This document shows, piece by piece, positions 1 through 8,502 of a DNA stretch of 64,000 bases; within the stretch, counting starts at the first letter, position 1, and every line of letters begins with the position of its first letter. This DNA comes from Lysobacter capsici. Lineage in GTDB: Bacteria > Pseudomonadota > Gammaproteobacteria > Xanthomonadales > Xanthomonadaceae. The stretch covers positions 6,200,001-6,264,000 of the forward strand of contig NZ_CP076103.1 in the NCBI RefSeq assembly GCF_018732085.1, in the 5' to 3' direction. The notes under the pieces are model-generated. The model ran no database searches. It saw nothing but the letters and a program-made list of their open reading frames with translations, and was not told where the DNA came from. A program made the translations under genes and the position numbers.

Positions 1-307
1 CCGCCGGTATCGACCCGGAAGAACGCCACCAGCCCGAGCACGGCCAGGATCAGCAGGCCGATGATCACGAACGCCAATACCGCCACCGCGATGATCCGGG
101 CGCGGTCGCCGCGCACCTTGCGCTCGACCAGCGGCGCCAGCACGTGGATCAGCTGGAACACCAGCAGGCCCGACAGCAAGGCGCCGACCAGGCCCAGCCG
201 CAGCACCAGGTACATGCCGGTCAAGGCCAGCAACCACGCGGCGATACGGCTGACGGGACAGGCCAGGGGCGAACGGTCGGACGCGGCGGCGACGGGGGAA
301 CCGGTCA
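1..307 (-). CDS. AI-2E family transporter (PerM-like permease), N-terminal part, cut by window start
   Basis: Only the first 102 codons are in the window, and the frame stays open past position 1. The start ATG reads leftward from 307. After about 20 polar residues come two hydrophobic segments (roughly residues 22-45 and 70-95) separated by a basic stretch (VERKVRGDRARI). This paired-helix N-terminus with the basic linker is typical of the AI-2E exporter / PerM family, which has about eight transmembrane helices and sits in the inner membrane. Substrates vary in this family and none can be assigned here. The identification rests on the N-terminus alone. Confidence 0.6.
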
Positions 308-560
308 TGGCGAACTCTCGAGGGCCGCGCGATCGCAGCGACGACAGTTTACGAGCAGCGCTCGGGCTTTTGATATGCGAGTGACTAAAGGACGTGGCGA
401 CCCCGCCGAGCCGGACCCGGCCCGATGGTGCGCGCGGCCGATCCGTCGGGATGTCCCGGTCTGGCCGGCGGGCGCGCGATTTGGCCGGCCGTCATCGGCA
501 TGCTCCCGCGACGGCGATCGTTGGTTTCAGTCCGATGCTCGATTCCCGCCGCCGCATGAC

Positions 561-588
561 GAAAGAGCCCCGCAAGCGAGGCTCTTTC
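561..588 (-). terminator. Hairpin terminator of the small Cys-rich peptide gene
   Basis: A 9-bp perfect stem (GAAAGAGCC / GGCTCTTTC) with a 10-nt loop lies 26 bp past the stop codon of the minus-strand peptide gene. There is no clear U-tract, so its strength as an intrinsic terminator is uncertain. Confidence 0.55.
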
Positions 589-614
589 GATGCGAGCGGA
601 GCGAACGCGCCCGC

Positions 615-806
615 TTACGGCAGCAGGCAGCAACCCACGCGGCCGCCGTAACGGCAACCGGGCTTGCACGGACACCCCGTCTCCGGGTTGACGCACTTGC
701 CGCCGACGATCGTGGTCTGGAACGCGCCGACGGCGCCGACGCTGAACGATCCGACGATCGCGAGCGTCAGCGGAACCGCTTTCATCCTGGATGCGACTTG
801 CTTCAT
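615..806 (-). CDS. Small exported cysteine-rich peptide, 63 aa
   Basis: Not a recognised family. The start is fixed by a strong ribosome binding site (AAGGAGAGGGAAC directly before the ATG at 806). Residues 1-29 look like a Sec signal peptide: KQVASRMK, then a hydrophobic core, ending near AVGA. The mature part is only about 35 residues and holds six cysteines (C38, C45, C47, C51, C59, C60), spaced C-x6-C-x-C-x3-C-x7-C-C. That number fits three disulfides in a compact extracytoplasmic mini-protein. The gene stands alone, with a hairpin after it and a repeat-rich gap before it. Function is unknown; possibilities include a secreted antimicrobial, an inhibitor or an envelope peptide. Confidence 0.75.
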   Translation of the reverse strand: MKQVASRMKAVPLTLAIVGSFSVGAVGAFQTTIVGGKCVNPETGCPCKPGCRYGGRVGCCLLP

Positions 807-1820
807 GTTCCCTCTCCTTAGATTGAGACCAGCGCGGCGTCTTCCCTGACGCGTGAGGCGGTCGGCGATGGGTAACGTCCCTGTGCTCGATCGTTGCGAC
901 GTGGGTGGCGGCGACTCGGGCGCCGCGGCATGGAACCAACGCGGGGCGATCGCGCGCGCTGCGGTTGTTGTCGACAGACGCTTTCGCTCGCGGCGAAACA
1001 AGATGCCCCGCGCATCTATACCCGAGCCACGACCGCGCTGCTTCGACGCCGATCACGCCCTTGGCGCGTCAGCCGACCCTGTGGCGATTGCATGCAGCAC
1101 CGATCGCAACGGCGCGCAGGTACGCGCGCACGACGAACGAGCGGCGAAAAACCCGCACGCCGATACGATGCGCGCCGAGAACTTTTTCCGTTATCTCGAT
1201 GTGCATCGCAAATGCGGCGATCCTTTGCGCAGCGGATGTCGCGACGTGACAAACAGCATCGGCGTCGACATCCGCATTGGCATTGGCATCGAGGGCTTTT
1301 GTGGGAGGGGTTTCAACCCCGACGCTCTTTTTTCCGATCGCTGCGAAACTTCGCAGCTGCTGAGCGAAAAGCGTCGGGGCTGAAGCCCCTCCCACAAAAG
1401 ACCTCGAAAAGTCGAGCGCGAACCAGTCCCATGCGCAGCGACAAGTTCGCGCGATGCGTTATCGGCGCTGCATCAAAAAACGCAGCAACAGCGCCCGGCG
1501 ATTCGTGACTCGCCTCACCGACGCGCCCGATGCGAACTGGCTACTGTGTGCCTCGCATTGCCGCCGCCACCGCTACACCGCCAGGCGGCGCACCGATCCT
1601 TGCCGCATCGCATGAACCGATCGCGTGGCAATCGCACCGTCATCGTACCGATGACCTGCGCGGCGACGCGGTCATGCACGGCAATCGCGAATCCACGCAC
1701 TTCGTCGCTTGCATCGGCGCGCGATGTTGCGTGGCCGCCACGCGCAGAACTTGTCGCAAGCGCCGATCCGCATGTCGTCGCGCTCGCATCACCGGACGAT
1801 TCCCCACACGGAGGTTTGCC
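807..1820. other. 1-kb gap without a convincing gene
   Basis: The open frames in this stretch have arginine-rich, low-complexity translations typical of GC-rich shadow frames, with no ribosome binding site. The only structured content is the palindromic repeat at 1296-1403. The promoters of the minus-strand peptide gene and of the plus-strand S8 protease must lie here. Confidence 0.6.
1296..1403. repeat. Intergenic inverted repeat, family A (GTGGGAGGGG...), copy 1
   Basis: Two near-complementary arms, TTTTGTGGGAGGGG at 1297 and CCCCTCCCACAAAAG ending at 1400, each linked to CCCCGACGC / GCGTCGGGG, flank a spacer of about 45 bp. The same two arms recur at 29586-29683 and, in the opposite arrangement, at 31914-32020. 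This is a REP/BIME-like dispersed palindrome. The spacer also holds a small palindrome (CTGCGAAACTTCGCAG). Confidence 0.8.
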
Positions 1821-3290
1821 ATGAAACGCACGTCGAAGTCCTTCCGCCCGCTGGCCGCGGCCCTGGCGCTCGCCATCGCACCGGCCGCGATCGCCGCCAC
1901 CGCGCCGGCCGCTTACTCGCCGCCGCTCAAGCCCGCCAAGAGCACGCTGGGCCGCTACGACTCGCGCGAGTTCATCGAGGTCAAGTTCGCGCAAGGCAGC
2001 GGCGTCGGCCTGGTCAACGGGCGCCTGTCGTCGGCCGCGCACGGCCGCGGCTCGGTGCTCGATGCGCTCACCGCCCGCGCCGGCCCGATCGCCACGGTCG
2101 AGCCGCTGTTCCGCGCTTCACCCGCGGCGCTCGCGTCCGCCACCAAGGACGCGCAACAGCGCTCGGGCCGCGCCCTGGCCGACCTGAGCCAGTGGTACCG
2201 GCTGCAACTGCGTCCCGGCCAGGACCCGGCGCGCGTGGTCGATCAGCTCAACGCGATGGCGCTGGTCGAGATTGCCTACCCGGCGCCGCTGCCGGTGCCT
2301 TCGCCCACGCCCAACTACAACGCCTACCAGCAGTACCGCGGCTCGATCGCGACCAACGGCATCGACGCCGATTTCGGCTGGAACTATTCCGGCGGCGGCG
2401 GCGCGGGCATCCGCGTGCTGGACATCGAATACAGCTGGAACACCGACCACGAGGACCTGTCCAAACTGCGCCTGCCCGGCGCGCGCATCGCCAACGGTAC
2501 GCCGCACGATCCGTTCGGCGACAACCGCCACGGCACCGCGGTCATGGGCATCCTGATCGCCGACAACAACGGCTTCGGCGTCACCGGCCTGGTGCCCGAC
2601 GCCATTGCCCAGTACGTCAACGCGATGAACGTCGAACGCGGCTACGACCTGGCCAATGCGGTGTTCACCGCCGCCTACGCGCTGCTGCCCGGCGATGTGA
2701 TGGTGCTGGAACAGCAGGCCTCCGGCCCGGCCGGTTGCAGCGATTACGTTCCGGTGGAATGGATACCCTCGGTGTACGACGCGGTCGCGCTGGCGACCTC
2801 GCGCGGCATCCACGTGATCCAGGCCGCCGGCAACGGCAACATGAACCTCGACAACGCCGCCTGCTTCGGTTCGCCGTTCCCGCGCGGCCGTCCGGATTCG
2901 GGATCGATCATCGTCGGCGCCGGCGGGCCGAGCACGAATGCCGTGTGCAGCGACGGCACGCCCGAGCGCGCGAAGCAGTGGTTCTCGACCTACGGCGCGC
3001 GGGTCAACCTGCAAGGCTGGGGCGCATGCGTGACCACGACCGGCTACGGCGATCTGTACAACGGTTTCAACGCGACCTACACCGCCAGCTTCGCCGGCAC
3101 CTCCAGCGCGACGCCGATGGTGGCGAGCACGGTGGTCGCGTTGTCGGGCATCCTCAAGAACCGCGGCGTATCCGCCACCCCGCAACAGATGCGCGACGCG
3201 CTGGTCGCGACCGGTTCGGGCCAGACGGGCGGTGCGCCCATCGGACCGCTGCCGAATCTGCGCACGGTGCTCAACGCGCTCGGACTGTGA
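1821..3290 (+). CDS. Secreted subtilisin-like serine peptidase (S8 family)
   Basis: A predicted exported endopeptidase of 489 residues. The ATG at 1821 follows GGAGGTTTGCC. Residues 1-26 form a signal peptide ending AIAA. About 27-160 look like an inhibitor-type propeptide, ending in a proline-rich linker (PAPLPVPSPTPN). The catalytic domain shows the full S8 set: Asp201 (RVLDIE), His237 (NRHGTAVMG), oxyanion Asn338 (AAGNGN) and Ser428 (AGTSSATPM). Four cysteines (306, 348, 376, 403) could form two disulfides. There is no C-terminal P-proprotein or PPC domain, so it is a compact form. It stands alone. Such proteases are part of the lytic exoenzyme set of predatory soil xanthomonads; that role is inferred. 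Confidence 0.92.
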   Translation: MKRTSKSFRPLAAALALAIAPAAIAATAPAAYSPPLKPAKSTLGRYDSREFIEVKFAQGSGVGLVNGRLSSAAHGRGSVLDALTARAGPIATVEPLFRASPAALASATKDAQQRSGRALADLSQWYRLQLRPGQDPARVVDQLNAMALVEIAYPAPLPVPSPTPNYNAYQQYRGSIATNGIDADFGWNYSGGGGAGIRVLDIEYSWNTDHEDLSKLRLPGARIANGTPHDPFGDNRHGTAVMGILIADNNGFGVTGLVPDAIAQYVNAMNVERGYDLANAVFTAAYALLPGDVMVLEQQASGPAGCSDYVPVEWIPSVYDAVALATSRGIHVIQAAGNGNMNLDNAACFGSPFPRGRPDSGSIIVGAGGPSTNAVCSDGTPERAKQWFSTYGARVNLQGWGACVTTTGYGDLYNGFNATYTASFAGTSSATPMVASTVVALSGILKNRGVSATPQQMRDALVATGSGQTGGAPIGPLPNLRTVLNALGL

Positions 3291-3503
3291 GCGTGCGTTA
3301 GCGTCTGGGTGATCGACGTCGGAGGCGACGTGCGAGTCATCGCACGTCGCTTCGATGGATCGAAACCGAATCGTTCGTGGTCGAGGATGAGGCGTGCCGG
3401 TTCGACTGGACGACCCGTCGATGGCGCCATCAATTCGGGAAAATCGAGTGCGGGCCGAGTGGCTCGCGCTCGACGGTGCAAGCGATCCGAAGTCGCGCCG
3501 CGA

Positions 3504-4478
3504 CTACCTGGAGAGTCCTGGATTTTGCTGCTGCTGCGGCGCCGCCTGATTCTGCTGCGCATCGAGTGTCTGCGATTTCTGCAAGGACTCCTGCATGGTC
3601 GGCACGGGCTCGGACAAATCCAGCTTGACCCGGTATCCCGGCGGAAAACTGGCTTCGACCCAGGCGTTTCCCTCATGCACCCGCGCCTGCACCTTGTCGG
3701 CGGCGATTCCTTCTCCCTTCGCCAGCACCGTCGCGTGCATCACCTGCTCGTTGGAAATCGACTCGGGAAGTTTGTCGCGAATGGCGTTGTACAGCGGATA
3801 GTCGGCATGGCCCGGCGATGGCGGTTGCGCCGTCGGTGGCGCCGCAGCGGGCGCTTGGCCCGGAACCGATTGGCTCGGCGAAGGTTTTGGCCCGGGGTAG
3901 TAACTGCCGTAATAATCTTCGTACGTCTGACCGGTGCTGGTGGACGGCGTCTCGGTCTTGAATTGGGTCGCGATCTGCTGAAGGGCCTGTTCGCGGGTAA
4001 TCGTGCCCGCGAGCATCTGGTCGGTGATTTTCTCGTACTGCGCCGCGTGCGTCCCGGGAAATCCTATGTCGGGCCCGCCGTTGTCCATGATCTCCTTGCG
4101 TATCTCGGCGTTCTTGATCGTCGCGGCGGCTTCGTCGCGCAACAAGCCGTTTACGTAGGTTTCCTTGGTGCTGCGGTCTTCGGGCTCGCTGAAATTCTTG
4201 TGTCCGATCTCGTGCGACAGCGCTTGTGCGATATCCGCGCCGTGACCCTTGGAGTCCACGTCGACAACGATTTCAGACTTGCCTTCGTCGATGAACGTGC
4301 CTTTGCCCGCATCGCCCCACCGCACCGTATAGCCCTCGGACTGGAGCTTCTCGATCTCGGCCTTGAGCGTGGGAGACTGCGCCAGGATGGCCTGGAATGC
4401 AGGGTCGTCGATCGGCCCCGTCGGCGTAGAGGGAGGCGAAGTGGAACCGGGAGCAGGTTGCAAAGGCTCATTAGCCAT
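3504..4478 (-). CDS. Putative X-T4SS antibacterial effector: zincin-like HEIGH toxin with XVIPCD-like C-terminus
   Basis: The 324-residue protein starts at the ATG at 4478 (GAGGA seven bases upstream); an in-frame ATG at 4499 is less well placed. It has no signal peptide. Residues 25-185 form the presumed toxin domain, with HEIGH at 89-93 and a downstream RDEAAAT (Glu116) that could supply the third zinc ligand. A Pro/Ser/Ala-rich linker (about 195-222) leads to a C-terminal block (HADYPLYNAIRDKLP, then AKGEGIAADKV) and a Gln-rich tail. That arrangement resembles the XVIPCD secretion signal of effectors delivered by the killing type IV system of Xanthomonas, Stenotrophomonas and Lysobacter. 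A predicted lipoprotein gene lies 70 bp upstream, as expected for an immunity partner. The XVIPCD match is from memory, not a search. Confidence 0.65.
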   Translation of the reverse strand: MANEPLQPAPGSTSPPSTPTGPIDDPAFQAILAQSPTLKAEIEKLQSEGYTVRWGDAGKGTFIDEGKSEIVVDVDSKGHGADIAQALSHEIGHKNFSEPEDRSTKETYVNGLLRDEAAATIKNAEIRKEIMDNGGPDIGFPGTHAAQYEKITDQMLAGTITREQALQQIATQFKTETPSTSTGQTYEDYYGSYYPGPKPSPSQSVPGQAPAAAPPTAQPPSPGHADYPLYNAIRDKLPESISNEQVMHATVLAKGEGIAADKVQARVHEGNAWVEASFPPGYRVKLDLSEPVPTMQESLQKSQTLDAQQNQAAPQQQQNPGLSR

Positions 4479-4548
4479 GACGCGATCCTCGCTGAGCATT
4501 CAGCTGCCGTCGTTGGCAGCAGGCACGTTTTATCTTCAGGGCATGCGA

Positions 4549-5214
4549 TCAGGGCATGCGATTGAAAACGATGCTGGTGATCTGGTCCTTGTCGGAAGGC
4601 CGGCCGATCTTGATCGTGCTTGCGCCCTGCTTGGCGGACCAATACGCCGCCGATCCGGGCGCATGCGGCCGCGCCGGAACGAAATCCGCGTCGGGCCAGA
4701 ATGTCCGCACGAACGTCGACGCTTCCGGGCCGGGCTCGGCCAGATCGATGATCAGCAGGTTATGCGACGCATTGTCCTTCATGGTGCGCAACTCGACGCT
4801 GCTCACGGCCAATCCGGCGAAGGTCCCGCCGTTGCCGCGCCGCACCGTCAGCTTGCCGTTATCGGATTCTTCCTTCAGATGCACCGAAAGATAACTATCG
4901 ACGAAGCCCACGTTCGAAATGTCACCGGACGCCAGGTCGTCAACTCCTTTTTTGATGGCGGTCATGCGTTGCATAGGATTTAGTGACCCTTGTTGAGGTG
5001 AAGAGAGCGCTGACGCGGGATGTTCCGCGGACTCCTTGGTGGCGGTCGCGCCGCTGCCCATGGAACTGCATCCGGCGAGCAACGCGGCCAGCACACAGAT
5101 CGGAAAGCGTGGGAAAAGAGCATGCGCATCGGCATGAAGCGCTATCGGCGAACGCGAGACGGACAGGCCGCTCCCCCTCGATGGTTTATCAGGCGGTACG
5201 CACTGAAAATCCAT
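4549..5214 (-). CDS. Predicted lipoprotein, probable immunity protein (X-Tfi-like) of the adjacent effector
   Basis: Of 221 residues, starting at the ATG at 5214 (AAGGA seven bases upstream). A lipobox (LLAGC) places the acylated cysteine at residue 49. The n-region is unusually long, but no later in-frame ATG, GTG or TTG precedes the hydrophobic core, so the long form is kept; an N-terminal frameshift cannot be excluded. The mature domain (about 75-221) is mixed alpha/beta and of unrecognised family. It lies 70 bp upstream of the predicted effector on the same strand. Periplasmic lipoprotein inhibitors encoded beside XVIPCD effectors are the known rule in Xanthomonas, so immunity is the natural inference. 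The region has lower GC than its neighbours. Confidence 0.6.
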   Translation of the reverse strand: MDFQCVPPDKPSRGSGLSVSRSPIALHADAHALFPRFPICVLAALLAGCSSMGSGATATKESAEHPASALSSPQQGSLNPMQRMTAIKKGVDDLASGDISNVGFVDSYLSVHLKEESDNGKLTVRRGNGGTFAGLAVSSVELRTMKDNASHNLLIIDLAEPGPEASTFVRTFWPDADFVPARPHAPGSAAYWSAKQGASTIKIGRPSDKDQITSIVFNRMP

Positions 5215-5739
5215 GATTCATCCTTGGCTGGTATTGCATCGGGTTGCGCATCGAATCTACACCGCACAATCTCCAGCCGCAAGCGCAAACTCGCGAAGCC
5301 CATGCTGCATATTCGATGAAAATATTATTGTGTATTTTCAGCACACTTAATCGGGATACGAGCACCGGCGAGGCGACACAGGCCGAGTTCGTCGCGCGGC
5401 CTGCGTCTCATCTAAACCCGATCACGCACAATAGCGACTTGAATGCGATCGGCCCACGTCGCACCACGGTTGTGCGGTGACGATGCATCGCAGCAACGGC
5501 GGGCGTTCGATCCGCATGCGTCGGCGCAAGCCTCGCGCGACCGCGATTGCTGGAAGGTCATCGTGCTTCCCCCGCATGCGTCGCATCCGGCGGTGGAGCG
5601 AATCTACCCCCGGCTGTTTCGTCCGCATGCAATGCGCGAATCGCGAGGGTTCACCGCGCCGATGCCGCGGCGACAGAGCAAGACGACGGTGTCGATGGCG
5701 CATCGGCTCCGCGGTCCTGCGCCGGCCGCCTGGCCTTGG
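5215..5739. other. Gap upstream of the effector/immunity pair
   Basis: No supportable gene. An AT-rich patch at about 5312-5352 (GATGAAAATATTATTGTG) stands out from the GC-rich background. It probably contains the promoter region for the immunity-effector operon or marks imported DNA. The open frames here are arginine-rich shadows. Confidence 0.45.
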
Positions 5740-6153
5740 TTACCGCGCGGGCGCCGAATCGGCCGCGGCCGGCGACGTGTCGATGCCGACGCCATCGGCC
5801 CTCGCACGCCCAGGCCGCAGCGGCTGGATGCGCAGGCTGCGGTTGCGGCACACATCGATATCGCCGTAGACCACGGTGCGGCCGTTGCCGAAGGTGAAGC
5901 GCAAATCGTAGACGCACTGCTCGCCGGTCCATTCGACGGTGGCCGAATCGCCGCCGCCGTCGATCGCCTCGCCCAGCGGCCTGGGCTGGAAGCGGCCGCT
6001 GCCGGCGGGCGCGACCGCCAACGCAACCAGGCGGTCGTGCGCGCGGTTGATCAATTCGAAATAGTGCGTGCGCGTGCCGGCCTGCACGGGCAGGACGGCG
6101 GCGAACGAGACGACAGCGACAACGGTCAGAACTGCGGCGAGGGACGATCGCAT
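5740..6153 (-). CDS. Exported hypothetical protein, 137 aa
   Basis: The start is set at the ATG at 6153 because it begins a good Sec signal peptide (MRSSLAAVLTVVAVVSF... cleaved near VQAG, residue 25). The longer frame upstream has non-protein-like composition. The mature protein has two cysteines (in EQCVYD and DVCRNR), likely one disulfide, and a run of short beta strands. Small exported proteins of this look (FELINRAHD..., then GEAIDGGGDSATVE) are, as I recall, common in xanthomonads without a known function. It is divergent from the histidine kinase gene at 6369 and shares that intergenic region. Confidence 0.7.
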   Translation of the reverse strand: MRSSLAAVLTVVAVVSFAAVLPVQAGTRTHYFELINRAHDRLVALAVAPAGSGRFQPRPLGEAIDGGGDSATVEWTGEQCVYDLRFTFGNGRTVVYGDIDVCRNRSLRIQPLRPGRARADGVGIDTSPAAADSAPAR

Positions 6154-6368
6154 GGCCGGACTCCGGTGCTCTATGGGCGGTGGCTCGGGCGACGGCGCCA
6201 TCCGCCGCGCTCCGATGCGCGCATCACAGCCGCCACGGGCCGCGCCGGTCCACGCGTTCGGGACGAATCGTCGCTGCGGCCGGACCAATCGTAGTGGCGC
6301 GATCGAACGCTGTTCGAAGCGCGCGCAGGCGCTTAGGATCGGCGCTGACTTCGCTGCATCGGCCGCTC

Positions 6369-7544
6369 ATGAACATCCAGCTCGGCGATACCGTCATCGG
6401 CCTGCGCCGCTACCTCGGCCTGTGGTCGGCGGTGGTGCTGGTGTTCGCGCTGCAAGGATGGGTACACGACGCGCTGCTCGGCGCGACGGTGTGGTCGATC
6501 CTCGACTACCTGCGCTGGTCGATGATCCAGTGGTACACCTGGGCCGCGTTGGCGCCGATGGTGTTCCGCCTGGGCGCGCGCCATCCGATCCAGCCGCCGA
6601 TGCGGGTTCGCTCGGTACTCACCGCGCTGGCATCGCGCACCGGCGTTCCGCTGCGGTTCGGCTGGCTGTTCACCCACCTGCTGGCCGGCGCGGGCATTAC
6701 CGCGCTGGCGCTGGTCTTCGGCGCCTTGCTCTCGGCGGTGCTCGAACCCAGTTCGTTCTTCGAGCAGTTGCAGCAGTACCTCGGCCGGTACGCGGCGATC
6801 GGATTCATGACCTACTGGGCGTTGCTCGCCATCCAGCACTCGCTGCACTACCAGGCCGAGAAAGCCCGCCGCGAGGTCGAGGCCAGCCGGCTCGCGACCG
6901 AACTGGCGCAGTCGCGGCTGCAGGTGCTCAAGACCCAGCTGCAGCCGCATTTCCTGTTCAACACCCTGCACGCCATCGTGACCTTGCTCAACGAGGACAC
7001 GGTGTCGGCCGAGGACATGCTGCTGCGCCTGAGCGAGCTGCTGCGCGCGTTCCTGGAAGACTACGACGGCCAGGAAATCAGCCTGCGGCGCGAACTGGAA
7101 CTGCTGGACCTGTATCTGGGCATCCAGCGCGTGCGCTTCAAGGATCGGCTGACCACGCAGATCTACGTCGCGCCCGACGCACTGCACTGCGCGGTGCCCA
7201 GCCTGGTACTGCAACCGATCGTCGAGAACGCGATCCGCCACGGCATCGGCCGCCGGGTCGGCAGCGACCGGATCGAGATCGATTGCCGTCGCGAAGGCGA
7301 CCAGCTGTGCATCGACGTGCGCAATCACAACAGCGCGCTCGAAGCGGAACGCACGGCCGAAGGCGACGGCGCGGGCCACGGCATCGGCCTGTCCAATACC
7401 CGTCTGCGTTTGCAGGAACTCTACGGCGATGCCGCGCAACTGCGGCTCGACCTGATCTGGCCGCAGGGCGTGGCCTGCCGCATCCGCCTGCCGTTTCGCG
7501 AGATGGACTCGGACGACGACGAACCCGAGCTCACCGGCGCATGA
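6369..7544 (+). CDS. LytS-family sensor histidine kinase
   Basis: A 391-residue inner-membrane kinase. The N-terminal 155 residues carry about four transmembrane helices with no large periplasmic domain. A coiled-coil linker (160-185) leads to the His_kinase domain, with phosphoacceptor His194 in LQPHFLFNTLHAI, the N box at Asn288 (VLQPIVENAIRHG) and the glycine box GHGIGLSNTRLRL near 345. It should autophosphorylate and pass phosphate to the response regulator whose ATG overlaps its TGA by four bases (ATGA), which implies translational coupling. The ligand is unknown. Members of this family sense membrane potential, peptides or quorum signals. Confidence 0.93.
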   Translation: MNIQLGDTVIGLRRYLGLWSAVVLVFALQGWVHDALLGATVWSILDYLRWSMIQWYTWAALAPMVFRLGARHPIQPPMRVRSVLTALASRTGVPLRFGWLFTHLLAGAGITALALVFGALLSAVLEPSSFFEQLQQYLGRYAAIGFMTYWALLAIQHSLHYQAEKARREVEASRLATELAQSRLQVLKTQLQPHFLFNTLHAIVTLLNEDTVSAEDMLLRLSELLRAFLEDYDGQEISLRRELELLDLYLGIQRVRFKDRLTTQIYVAPDALHCAVPSLVLQPIVENAIRHGIGRRVGSDRIEIDCRREGDQLCIDVRNHNSALEAERTAEGDGAGHGIGLSNTRLRLQELYGDAAQLRLDLIWPQGVACRIRLPFREMDSDDDEPELTGA

Positions 7545-8308
7545 ACCTCACCGCGCTGGTGGTCGACGACGAACCGATCGCGCGCCGCGCGATCGTGCGT
7601 CTTCTCGACGCCGGCGCGCAGATCGAGGTGCTCGGCGAATGCGGCGACGGCGCGTCCGCGGTCGAAGCGATCCGCAAGCGGTCGCCCGACCTGGTGTTCC
7701 TCGACATCCAGATGCCGGCGATGACCGGGCTGGACGTGGTCGCGGCGATCGGCGCGCAGCGCATGCCGGCGACGATCTTCGTCACCGCCTACGAGCAGTA
7801 CGCGGTGCGCGCGTTCGAGGCGAACGCGGTCGACTACCTGGTCAAGCCGTTCAGTCGCGAACGCTTCGCCGCGACCTTGCAACGCGCCAAGTCGCGCTTG
7901 TCCGCGGCCGGCGATGCTCAAGCCCGGATTCTTCAGGCGCTGGAAAGCCTGCGCCAGCGCGACGAATACCTCGAACGCATCGCGGTGCGGGTCGACGAGC
8001 ATGTGATCTTCGTGGCGGTCGACGACATCGTCTGGATCAAGGCCAACCGCAACACCGTGCAGATCCACCTGGCCGATCGCATCCACGAACTGCGCGAGAC
8101 CCTGTCCACGCTCGCCGCGCGCCTGGACCCGCGCCGCTTCGCCCGCGTGCATCGCTCGGCGATCGTCAACGTGCAGCGGGTGCGCACCATCCATCCGTGG
8201 TTCAACGGCCACCATGTCGTGACCATGGACAACGGCCAGCAACTGCGCATGAGCCGGTATCAGCACGAGACCTTTCTGCGCCTGGTCGGTTCGCGGCGCG
8301 AGGACTGA
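7541..8308 (+). CDS. LytTR-family response regulator
   Basis: Of 255 residues. The receiver domain (1-120) has the acidic pair DDE at 9-11, phosphoacceptor Asp55 (LVFLDIQMP), the conserved Thr/Tyr switch region (FVTAYEQYA) and Lys in VKPFSRE. A LytTR DNA-binding domain follows (about 150-250: VDDIVWIKANRNTVQIH and RVHRSAIVNVQRV). It is the output partner of the kinase gene it overlaps. LytTR proteins bind direct repeats upstream of target promoters. No target site can be named here, although the fasciclin gene 194 bp downstream on the same strand is a neighbour worth testing. Confidence 0.94.
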   Translation: MNLTALVVDDEPIARRAIVRLLDAGAQIEVLGECGDGASAVEAIRKRSPDLVFLDIQMPAMTGLDVVAAIGAQRMPATIFVTAYEQYAVRAFEANAVDYLVKPFSRERFAATLQRAKSRLSAAGDAQARILQALESLRQRDEYLERIAVRVDEHVIFVAVDDIVWIKANRNTVQIHLADRIHELRETLSTLAARLDPRRFARVHRSAIVNVQRVRTIHPWFNGHHVVTMDNGQQLRMSRYQHETFLRLVGSRRED

Positions 8309-8502
8309 ACAGCGCGCGACGCGCGTTCAGCGCTTCATCACCGTTAGTTAACGCATCGCTCGCGCCGCCGATGTTCATTCATCGACGCGATGCGATCGCC
8401 TGTTCGAACGCATCCGTATCCAGGTTCGACCCGTAGTTCCTCATGCAAACGATCCGGCCGATACGTTGCGATGCATCCAATCATTCAATGAGGAACGTAT
8501 CC

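Noticed and set aside
853..1383. 176-codon ORF in the first long gap
   Set aside because: No ribosome binding site, Arg-rich translation, and it runs into the family-A repeat.
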